From contig NZ_JBGEDP010000001.1 of the NCBI RefSeq assembly GCF_041206865.1, forward strand, positions 3,596,001-3,660,000: a stretch of 64,000 bases of DNA, given 5' to 3'. The first letter of the stretch is position 1. Each line of letters begins with the position of its first letter. Below the pieces are notes generated by a model. That model was given only the letters and a program-made list of their open reading frames with translations, ran no database searches and was not told the DNA's origin. Made by a program: the position numbers and the translations under genes. This document shows, in pieces, positions 55,359 to 64,000 of the stretch. Source of the DNA: Mycobacterium sp. HUMS_12744610. Its GTDB lineage: Bacteria; Actinomycetota; Actinomycetes; Mycobacteriales; Mycobacteriaceae.

Positions 55359-57563
55359 GTGATGCCGACGAACGATCGCGCTTCAGAAGCAGGCGCCGAT
55401 GATTCCGAACAACCCAAACTCGCCACGGTCTGGCCGGGAACCCCCTATCCGTTGGGAGCCACCTACGACGGCGCCGGCACCAACTTCTCGGCGTTCTCCG
55501 AGGTCGCCGAGAAGATCGAACTGTGCCTGATCGACGACGACGGCATCACCGAGTCCCGGATCGCCTTGGAAGAAGTCGACGGGTTCGTCTGGCACGCCTA
55601 CCTCCCGAACGTCGGCCCGGGCCAGCGCTACGGATTCCGGGTGCACGGGCCGTTCGACCCGGCGGCCGGGCACCGCTGCGACCCCAGCAAGTTGCTGCTC
55701 GACCCCTACGGCAAAGCCTTTCACGGCGATTTCGACTTCACCCAGGCGCTGTACTCCTACGACCTGAACGCCGTCGACCCCGAAGCCCCCGATTCGATTA
55801 GCGCCGACCCCGGCACTCCCCCGATGGTCGACTCGCTGGGCCACACCATGACCAGCGTGGTGATCAATCCGTTCTTCGACTGGGCATACGACCGCTCGCC
55901 CAACACCCCGTACAACGAGACGGTCATCTACGAGGCCCACGTCAAGGGCATGACGCGAACCCATCCCGGCGTGCCCGAGGAACTGCGTGGCACCTTCGCC
56001 GGGCTGGCCCACCCGGCGATCATCGACCACCTGCAGTCGCTCAACGTCACCGCGATCGAGCTTATGCCGGTGCACCAATTCATGCACGACGCGCGGCTGC
56101 TGGACCTGGGTCTGCGAAACTACTGGGGCTACAACACGTTCGGGTTCTTCGCCCCGCACAACGAGTATGCGGCCAACCGCAAAGCCAGCGTCCCGGAGTT
56201 CAAGGCCATGGTGCGGACGTTCCACGAGGCCGGCATCGAGGTCATCCTCGACGTGGTGTACAACCACACCGCCGAGGGCAATCACCTGGGCCCGACCATC
56301 AACTTCCGCGGCATCGACAACGCCGCCTACTACCGGCTTGTCGACACCGACCTGCGGTTGTACAAGGACTACACGGGTACCGGCAACAGCCTCAACGCCC
56401 GCCACCCGCATGTGCTGCAGCTGATCATGGACTCGTTGCGCTACTGGGTGATCGAGATGCACGTCGACGGGTTCCGCTTCGACCTGGCCGCCACCCTGGC
56501 TCGCGAGCTCCACGACGTCGACCGGCTGAGCGCGTTCTTCGACCTGGTGCAGCAGGATCCGATCGTCAGCCAGGTCAAATTGATCGCGGAGCCGTGGGAC
56601 GTCGGCGAGGGCGGCTACCAGGTCGGCAACTTCCCTGGTTTGTGGACCGAGTGGAACGGGAAGTATCGCGATACTGTGCGTGACTACTGGCGGGGCGAGC
56701 CCGCAACCCTGGGCGAATTCGCGTCCCGGCTGACCGGGTCGTCGGACCTCTACGAGGCGACCGGCCGGCGCCCCAGCGCCAGCATCAACTTCGTCACCGC
56801 CCACGACGGTTTCACGCTGAGCGACCTGGTCTCCTACAACGAGAAACACAACCTGGCCAACGGCGAGGACAACCGGGACGGGGAAAGCCACAACCGCTCG
56901 TGGAACTGCGGCGTGGAGGGGCCCACCGACGACCCCGACGTCCGGGAGCTGCGTCGCCGCCAGATGCGCAACTTCTGGGCCACCCTGATGCTCAGCCAGG
57001 GCACGCCGATGATCGCCCACGGCGACGAGTTGGGCCGCAGCCAGAACGGCAACAACAACGTATACTGCCAGGACTCCGAATTATCTTGGATGGACTGGTC
57101 GTTGGCCGACAAGAACTCCGATCTGCTGGCGTTCGCGCGCAAGGTGACCACACTGCGCAAGCAACACCCGGTGTTTCGCCGGCGCAGGTTTTTCGAGGGC
57201 GAGCCGATCCGCACCGCCGACGAATTGCGCGACATCGCCTGGCTCACCCCCGACGGCCGGGAGATGACACACGAGGACTGGGGCAAAACCCTGCACAAGT
57301 GCGTGGCTGTTTTCCTCAACGGCGAGGCCATCACCGCACCCGACGCACGCGGAGAGCGGGTCGTCGATGACTCGTTTCTGTTGTGCTTCAACGCGGACGA
57401 ACGAACGCTGGAGTTCGTCATGCCGCACGCCGACTACGCCCAGGAGTGGACGGTGGAACTGGACACCAACGATCCCGTCGGCGAGGCCGACCAGGTCGTC
57501 AACGCCGAGGAGAAGATCACTGTGCCGTCCCGCTCGCTGCTGGCACTTCGTAAGACGTTGTGA
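55359..57563 (+). CDS. treX: glycogen debranching enzyme
   Basis: The 734-residue GH13 protein starts at GTG 55359 or ATG 55362. It has an N-terminal CBM48-like domain (GTPYPLGATYDGAGTNFSAF) and the four GH13 regions: DVVYNHTAEGNH, GFRFDLAATLARE (nucleophile Asp), LIAEPWDVGEGGYQ (acid/base Glu) and FVTAHDGFTLSD. It removes alpha-1,6 branches from glycogen, giving linear maltodextrins for TreY and TreZ. treY starts 3 bp after its stop, so the three tre genes form one operon. Confidence 0.95.
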   Translation: MMPTNDRASEAGADDSEQPKLATVWPGTPYPLGATYDGAGTNFSAFSEVAEKIELCLIDDDGITESRIALEEVDGFVWHAYLPNVGPGQRYGFRVHGPFDPAAGHRCDPSKLLLDPYGKAFHGDFDFTQALYSYDLNAVDPEAPDSISADPGTPPMVDSLGHTMTSVVINPFFDWAYDRSPNTPYNETVIYEAHVKGMTRTHPGVPEELRGTFAGLAHPAIIDHLQSLNVTAIELMPVHQFMHDARLLDLGLRNYWGYNTFGFFAPHNEYAANRKASVPEFKAMVRTFHEAGIEVILDVVYNHTAEGNHLGPTINFRGIDNAAYYRLVDTDLRLYKDYTGTGNSLNARHPHVLQLIMDSLRYWVIEMHVDGFRFDLAATLARELHDVDRLSAFFDLVQQDPIVSQVKLIAEPWDVGEGGYQVGNFPGLWTEWNGKYRDTVRDYWRGEPATLGEFASRLTGSSDLYEATGRRPSASINFVTAHDGFTLSDLVSYNEKHNLANGEDNRDGESHNRSWNCGVEGPTDDPDVRELRRRQMRNFWATLMLSQGTPMIAHGDELGRSQNGNNNVYCQDSELSWMDWSLADKNSDLLAFARKVTTLRKQHPVFRRRRFFEGEPIRTADELRDIAWLTPDGREMTHEDWGKTLHKCVAVFLNGEAITAPDARGERVVDDSFLLCFNADERTLEFVMPHADYAQEWTVELDTNDPVGEADQVVNAEEKITVPSRSLLALRKTL

Positions 57564-57566
57564 CGC

Positions 57567-59867
57567 ATGGCTTTACCGGTCCTGGCCACCTACCGCTTGC
57601 AGTTGCGTGGTGAATCGAGCGGGTTCGCGTTCACCTTCGCAGACGCCGAGAACCTCCTCGAGTACCTTGACGAGCTGGGCGTTTCGCATCTGTACCTGTC
57701 CCCGATCACGACGGCGGTCCGCGGCTCTAGTCACGGCTACGACGTCGCCGACCCGACGGCGGTCTCGCCCGAACTCGGCGGCCCCGAGGGGCTGGCACGA
57801 CTGGCGGCGGCGGCCCGGGAGCGCGGGCTGGGCCTGATCGTCGACATCGTGCCCAACCACGTCGGCATCGACCAACCCGAGCAGAACCCGTGGTGGTGGG
57901 ACGCGTTGCGGCACGGCCGCTCGTCGCCGTATGCGGCGTTCTTCGACATCGACTGGGACCTGGACCAGGACGGCCGGATCGTGTTGCCCGTCTTGGGTTC
58001 CGACGAGGACACCGCCGCGCTGCAGGTCGACGGCGACGTGCTGCGACTGGGTGACCTGGCGTTCCCGATCGCACCCGGCACCGCGGCGGGCACCGGCCCC
58101 GAGGTGCACGATCGTCAGCACTACCGGCTGGTCGGATGGCGCAACGGCGTCTGCGGATATCGGCGGTTCTTCTCGATCACCTCGCTGGCCGGACTGCGCC
58201 AGGAGGATCCCGCGGTGTTCGACGCCGGCCATGCCGAGGTCGCCCGCTGGTTCGCCGACGGACTCGTCGACGGCGTGCGGGTCGACCACCCGGACGGGTT
58301 GTCGGATCCCTGTGGCTACCTGACCCGGCTGCGCGCCCTCGTCGGCCCCGACGCCTGGATTGTCATCGAAAAGATTCTGGCTCCTGACGAGGCGCTCGAA
58401 CCCACGCTGCCGGTGGCCGGCACCACCGGCTACGACGTGCTGCGCGAGGTGGGCGGGATCTTCGTCGACCCGGCGGGCGCCCCGGCGCTGACCGCGCTGG
58501 TCGAATCCGCGGGGGTGGACTACGAGGCGATGCCAGAGCTGCTGGCCGAGCTCAAGATCCGTTCGGCCACCGAAACTTTGGGCAGCGAGCTGCGCCGGCT
58601 GCGCCGCAGCGTCGTCGCCGTCGCCGGTGCCGATCATCCGCTGCTGCCCGACGCGGTGGCCGCCCTGCTCAGCCACATCGGCGTCTACCGTTCCGACTAT
58701 CCGGGGCTGGCCGCGATCATGCCGACCGCGCTGGCCGAAACGCAGGCGGGCGCACCGCAGCTGGCCCCCGCGCTGGAGGTGCTGGCCGCCGCGCTGGCCC
58801 GCGGTGGCGAACCGGCCACCCGACTGCAGCAGCTGTGCGGAGCGGTGACAGCCAAGGCGAGCGAGGACTGCCTGTTCTACCGCGACGCCCGGCTGGTGTC
58901 GCTCAACGAGGTGGGTGGGGAACCTTCGCGGTTCGGTGTGGGCGCCGCGGAATTCCACCAGAGCGCCGCCACCCGCGCCCGGCTGTGGCCGCAGGCGATG
59001 ACCACGCTGACCACCCACGACACCAAGCGCGGCGAGGACGTGCGCGCCCGCATCGGCGTGCTCTCGCAGGTGCCGTCGCTGTGGACCGAGTTCGTGTCCC
59101 GCTGGGAAGTTCAGGCGCCCTCCCCCGATGCGGCGACCGGACGCTTCCTGTGGCAGAACATCTTCGGGGTGTGGCCGCTCAACGGGGAGGTCACCGACGA
59201 GCTGCGGCAGCGGCTGCACGCCTACGCCGAGAAGGCGATCAGGGAGGCGTCGTTGCGCACCTCCTGGAACGACCCGGACGCCGAGTTTGAGGACGCGGTG
59301 CACCGCTGGCTGGAAACCGTGCTCGACGGCCCGGTCGCCGGACAGCTGACCGAGCTTGTCGCCCAACTGAACTCGCACGCCGCAAGCGACGCGCTTGGCC
59401 AGAAGCTGCTCGCGCTCACCGTGCCCGGCGTGCCCGACATCTACCAGGGCACCGAGTTGTGGGACGACAGCCTCGTCGACCCGGACAACCGCCGCCCGGT
59501 CGACTACGCCGCCCGCCGGGCCGCCCTGCAGGTGCTACAGCATCCCAAGCTGCGGGTGGTGACCACGGCGCTGCGGTTGCGTCGTGCCCATCCCGGGTGC
59601 TTCCTGCGCGGCGCCTACACGCCGGTGCTGGCCGACGGTGAGGCCGCCGAACACACCGTGGCGTTCCGCCGCGGCGAGGACATCGTGGTCGCGGTGACCC
59701 GCTGGACGGTGCGGTTGGCCGAGAAAGGTTGGGGCAACACCGTGCTGCCGCTTCCCAACGGGACCTGGAAGGACACGCTCACCGGGGCCATCGCCGCCGG
59801 ACCGACCGCGGCCGCCCAGCTGTTCGCGGACCTGCCTGTCGTGCTGCTGGAGCGGCACCATGACTGA
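57567..59867 (+). CDS. treY: maltooligosyltrehalose synthase
   Basis: This 766-residue GH13 enzyme matches the usual mycobacterial length. Conserved regions are DIVPNHVGIDQPEQN, DGVRVDHPDGLSDPCGYL (nucleophile Asp), DAWIVIEKILAPDEAL (Glu) and TLTTHDTKRGEDVRARIGVL (His-Asp), with GVPDIYQGTELWDDSLVDPD near the C-terminus. It turns the reducing-end alpha-1,4 bond of a maltodextrin into an alpha,alpha-1,1 bond. Its last codons overlap treZ by 8 nt. Confidence 0.95.
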   Translation: MALPVLATYRLQLRGESSGFAFTFADAENLLEYLDELGVSHLYLSPITTAVRGSSHGYDVADPTAVSPELGGPEGLARLAAAARERGLGLIVDIVPNHVGIDQPEQNPWWWDALRHGRSSPYAAFFDIDWDLDQDGRIVLPVLGSDEDTAALQVDGDVLRLGDLAFPIAPGTAAGTGPEVHDRQHYRLVGWRNGVCGYRRFFSITSLAGLRQEDPAVFDAGHAEVARWFADGLVDGVRVDHPDGLSDPCGYLTRLRALVGPDAWIVIEKILAPDEALEPTLPVAGTTGYDVLREVGGIFVDPAGAPALTALVESAGVDYEAMPELLAELKIRSATETLGSELRRLRRSVVAVAGADHPLLPDAVAALLSHIGVYRSDYPGLAAIMPTALAETQAGAPQLAPALEVLAAALARGGEPATRLQQLCGAVTAKASEDCLFYRDARLVSLNEVGGEPSRFGVGAAEFHQSAATRARLWPQAMTTLTTHDTKRGEDVRARIGVLSQVPSLWTEFVSRWEVQAPSPDAATGRFLWQNIFGVWPLNGEVTDELRQRLHAYAEKAIREASLRTSWNDPDAEFEDAVHRWLETVLDGPVAGQLTELVAQLNSHAASDALGQKLLALTVPGVPDIYQGTELWDDSLVDPDNRRPVDYAARRAALQVLQHPKLRVVTTALRLRRAHPGCFLRGAYTPVLADGEAAEHTVAFRRGEDIVVAVTRWTVRLAEKGWGNTVLPLPNGTWKDTLTGAIAAGPTAAAQLFADLPVVLLERHHD

Positions 59868-61593
59868 ATTCCGCGTCTGGGCGCCCAAACCCGAGCTGGT
59901 CCGCCTCGACGTCGACGGCCGGGTGCACCCGATGACGCGCTCGGACGACGGCTGGTGGCACGGATGCGTCGACACGGCCCCGGACGCCCGCTACGGCTAC
60001 CTGCTCGACGACGACACCACCGCGCTACCCGACCCGCGATCGCCGCGCCAGCCCGACGGGGTACACGAGCGCTCACAGTTGTGGGACCCCGCCCGGGCCG
60101 AGTGGACCGACTCCGGCTGGACCGGCCGGTCCGTGCAGGGTGCGGTGATCTACGAGCTGCACGTCGGCACCTTCACCGCCGCCGGTACCTTCGATGCGGC
60201 CATCGAACGCCTCGACTACCTGGTCGATCTCGGGATCGACTTCGTCGAGCTGATGCCCGTCAACTCCTTCGCCGGCACCCACGGCTGGGGCTACGACGGC
60301 GTGCTGTGGTACAGCGTGCACGAACCCTACGGCGGTCCCGACGGCCTGGTCCGGTTCGTCGACGCCTGCCACGCGCGGGGTCTGGGCGTGCTGATCGACG
60401 CGGTGTTCAACCACCTGGGCCCGTCGGGAAACTACCTGCCGCGCTTCGGCCCGTATCTGTCGTCGGGCAGCAACCCCTGGGGGGAGGGGATCAACATCGC
60501 CGACGCCGACTCCGACGAGGTGCGCCGCTACATCATCGGGTGCGCGCTGCGGTGGATGCGCGACTTCCACGCCGACGGGCTGCGGCTCGACGCCGTGCAC
60601 GCGCTGGTCGACACCACCGCCATCCACATCCTCGAGGAGATGGCAGGAGAAACCGATTGGCTGTCAGAGCGGTTGGGCCGCCCACTGTCGCTGGTCGCCG
60701 AAAGCGACCTCAACGACCCGCGCCTGATCACCACCAGGGACCGCGGCGGGTACGGGATCACCGCGCAATGGTCCGACGACATCCATCACGCCATCCACAC
60801 CGCGGTATCCGGCGAGAGGCAGGGCTACTACGCCGATTTCGGCTCGCTGGCCACGCTGGCGCAGACACTACGGCACGGTTACTTCCACGCCGCGACGTAT
60901 TCGTCGTTCCGGCACCGCCGCCACGGTCGTCCGCTGGACACGACCACAGTGCCGGCCACCCGGCTGCTGGCCTACACCTGCACGCACGACCAGGTCGGCA
61001 ACCGGGGCCTCGGGGATCGGCCGTCGCAGAACCTGACCGGTGGCCAACTTGCGGTCAAGGCGGCCCTTGTCCTCGGGTCTCCCTACACGGCAATGCTTTT
61101 CATGGGTGAAGAATGGGGCGCGTCGACCCCGTTCCAGTTCTTCAGCTCGCATCCCGAGCCGGAGCTGGCCGAGGCGACCCGGACGGGCCGCAGGGCCGAG
61201 TTCGCCGAGCACGGCTGGGACGCCGAGGACATCCCCGACCCGCAGGACCCGCAGACGTTCCAGCGCTCCAAACTCAACTGGGACGAAGTCGACTCCGGCG
61301 AACACGCCCGCCTGCACCGAGTGTATCGCGACCTGATCGCGTTGCGGCACAATGACCCCGACCTGACCGATCCCTGGCTTGACCACCTCGTCGTCGACTA
61401 CGACGAGGACGAACACTGGATCGTGTTGCGACGCGGCCGGTTACGCATCGCGTGCAACCTGAGCGCCCAGCCGGTGGCGGTGCCGGTCACCGGCGAGGTG
61501 GTGTTGGCCTGGGGCGAACCGGCCGTCGATGCCGACCGCACCGTGCTCGAGGGCCATTCCTTCGCCGTCATCTCCACGGCCGAGCAGCCCTAG
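59860..61593 (+). CDS. treZ: maltooligosyltrehalose trehalohydrolase
   Basis: This 577-residue protein begins MTEFRVWAPKPELVRLDVDG, a CBM48-like domain, followed by GH13 regions DAVFNHLGPSGNYLP, ADGLRLDAVHALVDT (nucleophile Asp), SLVAESDLNDPRL (Glu) and YTCTHDQVGNRGLGDR. FMGEEWGASTPFQFFSSHPE is typical of TreZ. It releases free trehalose from maltooligosyltrehalose; trehalose is the carrier of mycolic acids and of many surface glycolipids. Confidence 0.95.
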   Translation: MTEFRVWAPKPELVRLDVDGRVHPMTRSDDGWWHGCVDTAPDARYGYLLDDDTTALPDPRSPRQPDGVHERSQLWDPARAEWTDSGWTGRSVQGAVIYELHVGTFTAAGTFDAAIERLDYLVDLGIDFVELMPVNSFAGTHGWGYDGVLWYSVHEPYGGPDGLVRFVDACHARGLGVLIDAVFNHLGPSGNYLPRFGPYLSSGSNPWGEGINIADADSDEVRRYIIGCALRWMRDFHADGLRLDAVHALVDTTAIHILEEMAGETDWLSERLGRPLSLVAESDLNDPRLITTRDRGGYGITAQWSDDIHHAIHTAVSGERQGYYADFGSLATLAQTLRHGYFHAATYSSFRHRRHGRPLDTTTVPATRLLAYTCTHDQVGNRGLGDRPSQNLTGGQLAVKAALVLGSPYTAMLFMGEEWGASTPFQFFSSHPEPELAEATRTGRRAEFAEHGWDAEDIPDPQDPQTFQRSKLNWDEVDSGEHARLHRVYRDLIALRHNDPDLTDPWLDHLVVDYDEDEHWIVLRRGRLRIACNLSAQPVAVPVTGEVVLAWGEPAVDADRTVLEGHSFAVISTAEQP

Positions 61594-61602
61594 GCGCCGC
61601 CG

Positions 61603-61836
61603 CTACGAGGACTTGGCGTACCGGCGCACGACCTGGTTCTCCCCGAACGTGCTCGCGTGCTGCCGGCCGTGGTCGTCCTGTCCGAAGAACGTCCACTGCT
61701 TGGGACTCTTCTGCGGCTCGCCGATCATCTTCACCTTGAAGGGCAGATGACTGGGCTCGATCGTGCCGATGGTGTCGCCGACCCGGATCTGGGACGGATG
61801 GATCTCGGGTGCGTCCATCCAGTTTTGTACGGCCAT
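61603..61836 (-). CDS. conserved small protein, unknown function
   Basis: The ATG at 61836 has AGAAAGGA upstream. The 77-residue product starts MAVQNWMDAPEIHPSQIRVG and ends FGENQVVRRYAKSS, with IGEPQKSPKQWTFFGQDDHG in the middle. It is hydrophilic, without a signal peptide or membrane segment. I do not recognise a family. It converges with treZ across 9 bp, at the place where M. tuberculosis has the vapBC pair Rv1560-Rv1561. Confidence 0.7.
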   Translation of the reverse strand: MAVQNWMDAPEIHPSQIRVGDTIGTIEPSHLPFKVKMIGEPQKSPKQWTFFGQDDHGRQHASTFGENQVVRRYAKSS

Positions 61837-61948
61837 GTCGTTCGTCCTTTCTCACCAAGAGTTGAGCGCGACGTTGCGCGTCGCCTGTCAAGAGGGAATT
61901 GGTCTCGCACTCCTGCCGGGCCCGTCTCCGCGATGCGTGGGATCTCTG

Positions 61949-62467
61949 TCAATCGGTCACGGCCGCTTCGGCAGGAGCGCCGCAGTCATCCGGCCAGCGC
62001 TGGCCACAGCGCGCGCTTGCGGTGCGGGCCGCCCGCACGATGTCTGCGCCGGTGCGGAATTCTTGGCTTTCGCGTTCCACGCGCGCTACGGGAAGGGCGG
62101 CCGCCTGCCGTAACACCATCGTCGCCAGAGCAGCCGAGGTTCTGCACGGCACCACCAGGACGTTGGCGCAAGCCCGGCTACCGACGACCACCATCAGCCG
62201 CTGGCGCCCGACAGCCCGGGCACCATCTCCGACCCGAAGGCGGTTCAGCGCGTCCAGGTCCGGGGAGCTTTCCAGCGATGACCAGTTGACGCTGATGTCG
62301 ATGATCTCCCCCAGACGGGCGGACAACGCACCGACCAGCTCGGGCAACTCGGCCGCGATCGAGGAGGTGTGCGGCCACCACGCCCCGTCGATGGGCGAAC
62401 CCAGTTCGGCGGCCAGGGCGAGCCGCACCGGGCTGGCCAGGCGCCGGCCACGCACGTCCCGATTCAT
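61949..62467 (-). CDS. DUF5994-like protein
   Basis: This 172-residue protein starts MNRDVRGRRLASPVRLALAA. ELGSPIDGAWWPHTSSIAAE and LPELVGALSARLG, followed by NWSSLESSPDLDALNR and MVVVGSRACANVLVVPCRTS, fit the actinobacterial DUF5994 family. No transmembrane or signal segments are seen. The role is unknown. Confidence 0.7.
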   Translation of the reverse strand: MNRDVRGRRLASPVRLALAAELGSPIDGAWWPHTSSIAAELPELVGALSARLGEIIDISVNWSSLESSPDLDALNRLRVGDGARAVGRQRLMVVVGSRACANVLVVPCRTSAALATMVLRQAAALPVARVERESQEFRTGADIVRAARTASARCGQRWPDDCGAPAEAAVTD

Positions 62468-62787
62468 GGTGCCGGGATCGTCGAGACTGGTGCGCGAGTA
62501 GACGCTGCCGCCAGCGGAGCCGCACGTGACGCCCGTTGATCCATCGACGATCCCTTCGCTTCCGGCTGCACCGGCATATAAACGTGAGGATCGACAGAGA
62601 ACGTCAGTCGTAGACCACGATTTTCACGTCGGCTTAGGTAAAGCTCGGGGTCGACATTACACCTCACGCGGCAAAATCGCGTTGGTTGAGCTGTCGCGGC
62701 CACCGGCTGCCGCCCAGGGCGCGTGTCTGTGCGGCGACGCGCCGCACAGCGTGTATATCTGCGCACGCTCGCGCCCGGAAGCGACGG
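62468..62787. other. 320-bp region between ilvA and the DUF5994 gene
   Basis: No gene, RNA or strong hairpin is recognised. It should hold the DUF5994 promoter and the end of the ilvA transcript. Confidence 0.4.
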
Positions 62788-64000
62788 CTACAACAGGTAG
62801 CGGTACGCCGGTGAACCCGGCGCCAGTGGCTCGACGTGGATCTCGGTGGCCCGCATCCGGGCCAGCAGCCCGTCCAGGTCGGCGGCCGAGCCCAGTTCGA
62901 TGCCCACCAGCGCCTCACCGGTCTCGCGGTTGTTGCGCTTGACGTACTCGAACAGGGTGATGTCGTCGTTGGGCCCGAGCACCTCGTCGAGAAAGCGGCG
63001 CAGCGCACCGGGTTCCTGCGGGAAGTCCACCAGGAAGTAGTGCTTGAGCCCGAGGTGGACCAGCGATCGCTCCAGCACCTCGCCGTAGCGCGAGACGTCG
63101 TTGTTGCCGCCCGAGATCAGGCACACCACAGTGGATCCGGGTTCGATGTCGGCTTCCAACAGCCCGGCAACCGCCAGCGCGCCCGCCGGCTCGGCGATGA
63201 TGCCCTCGTTCTGATAGAGGTCCAGCATCGCAGTGCACACGGCCCCCTCGTCGACCGCCGTGATCGACACCATGTCACCGGCCGCGGCCAGCGCTGCGTA
63301 GGTCAGCGCACCCGCGCGCCGCACCGCGGCGCCGTCGACGAACTGGTCGACATGATCGAGCTCGACCGGCTCGCCGGCGGCCAGTGCGGCCATCATGGCC
63401 GCGGCCCCGGCCGGCTCGACGCCCAGCACCGCCGTGTTCGTCGTCCGCTCGGCCAGGTAGGTCGTGATGCCCGCGATGCATCCGCCACCGCCCACCGGGA
63501 CCACCACGAGGTCGGGTTCCCCGCCGAGCTCGTCGAGTTGCGCGAGGAGTTCGACGGCGATCGTGCCCTGCCCGGCCATGGTCCGCGCGTCGTCGTACGG
63601 CGGCACCAGGGTGGCGCCGGTGCGGGCGACGTCGGCCAGCGCCGCCTCGGCGGCCAGGTCGTAGGTCGACCCGCCCACGATCAGCTCGATGAACTCACCG
63701 CCGTGGTAGCGGATCCGGTCGCGCTTCTGCTTGGGGGTCTTGGCGGGGACGTAGACGCGGCCGCGCACGCCCAGCCTCCGGCACGCATAGGCGAAGCCCT
63801 GCGCGTGGTTGCCGGCCGAGGAGCACACCACCCCGGCGGCCAGCTCCTCGTCGGAGAGCTGCACCAGCAAGTTGTAGGCGCCGCGGATCTTGTAGGACCG
63901 CACGATCTGCAGGTCTTCGCGCTTGAGATAGACCCGGGCGCCGGTGATCGCCGACAGCCGATCGCTGAGTTGCAGGGGCGTGGGCGTGACCACCGGGGCG
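62788..64000 (-). CDS. ilvA: threonine dehydratase (biosynthetic), 5' end beyond window
   Basis: The frame is open to the window edge and lacks the first ~30 residues of the ~429 expected. PTPLQLSDRLSAITGARVYL starts the visible fold. The PLP lysine is in VRSYKIRGAYN, the phosphate-binding loop is VPVGGGGCIAGITT, and CSSAGNHAQGFAYACR is conserved. The C-terminal ~90 residues (LKHYFLVDFPQEPGALRRFL to SPAYRYLL) are the single ACT-like regulatory domain that usually senses isoleucine. It deaminates threonine to 2-oxobutanoate, the first step of isoleucine synthesis. Confidence 0.95.
   Translation of the reverse strand, partial: APVVTPTPLQLSDRLSAITGARVYLKREDLQIVRSYKIRGAYNLLVQLSDEELAAGVVCSSAGNHAQGFAYACRRLGVRGRVYVPAKTPKQKRDRIRYHGGEFIELIVGGSTYDLAAEAALADVARTGATLVPPYDDARTMAGQGTIAVELLAQLDELGGEPDLVVVPVGGGGCIAGITTYLAERTTNTAVLGVEPAGAAAMMAALAAGEPVELDHVDQFVDGAAVRRAGALTYAALAAAGDMVSITAVDEGAVCTAMLDLYQNEGIIAEPAGALAVAGLLEADIEPGSTVVCLISGGNNDVSRYGEVLERSLVHLGLKHYFLVDFPQEPGALRRFLDEVLGPNDDITLFEYVKRNNRETGEALVGIELGSAADLDGLLARMRATEIHVEPLAPGSPAYRYLL

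Noticed and set aside
55383..57020. 545-codon minus-strand frame opposite treX
   Set aside because: Antisense shadow of treX; treX has all GH13 motifs in the other strand.
57573..59378. 601-codon minus-strand frame opposite treY
   Set aside because: Antisense shadow of treY, no motif.

Overview
The window comes from a slow-growing Mycobacterium. Codon use is GC-rich with GTG and TTG starts. A PE_PGRS protein, a PE protein and an MmpS-MmpL-MmpL set are present, and the right end has the gene neighbourhood of the Mycobacterium tuberculosis Rv1559-Rv1568 region (ilvA, treZ, treY, treX, acyltransferase, ripD, small membrane protein, bioA) in inverted orientation. I cannot name the species from the sequence.

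Left half (1-21.6 kb): an accessory locus that looks like cell-surface glycolipid (LOS- or GPL-type) decoration. It holds a nucleotide-sugar dehydrogenase and an extended SDR (probable UDP-glucose to UDP-glucuronate and a derived sugar), GT1 and GT4 glycosyltransferases, OafA-type membrane acyltransferases with SGNH domains, a GMC flavoprotein oxidoreductase, Gfo/Idh/MocA oxidoreductases, an alpha/beta hydrolase, a low-GC methyltransferase and a sulfotransferase-like protein. It is visibly decaying and duplicating. One acyltransferase is split by an IS3-family element, one Gfo/Idh gene has a frameshifted partial twin, and an IS110 transposase is frameshifted.

Mobile block (21.6-31.3 kb): a nest of transposons whose order can be read from target-site duplications (TSDs). 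An ISL3-type transposase gene carries a 1418-bp IS256-family element (TSD TTCAAGAC). Inside that lies a second, oppositely oriented IS256 copy (TSD AGGCAGAC). Inside that lies a 5651-bp composite transposon bounded by two apparently identical directly repeated IS1380-family elements (TSD TCTG). The 2.26-kb passenger holds a HigB-HigA toxin-antitoxin pair between two 23-bp repeats of a tRNA-Arg 3' end, flanked by two host genes truncated by the IS1380 copies.

Middle (31.5-48.4 kb): a methyltransferase, two more GT1 genes (one frameshifted), a DrrABC-type ABC exporter with overlapping genes, a decayed GMC relic, a PE_PGRS gene with a polyproline tail, a second GMC oxidoreductase that is almost identical to the first over its N-terminal 60 percent, and mmpS-mmpL-mmpL. 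The likely logic is that sugars are made, transferred, oxidised or reduced, methylated and acylated inside the cell and the glycolipid is exported by MmpL and/or Drr transporters. No polyketide synthase or non-ribosomal peptide synthetase is present here, so the lipid core must be encoded elsewhere.

Right end (48.5-64 kb): a PE protein, a YbjN-like protein, then the conserved core block: bioA, a small membrane protein, catalytically dead RipD, an acyltransferase, treX-treY-treZ (trehalose from glycogen), two small conserved genes and ilvA running off the window. Recurrent upstream leaders shared by several glycolipid genes suggest either common regulation or duplication together with their promoters.
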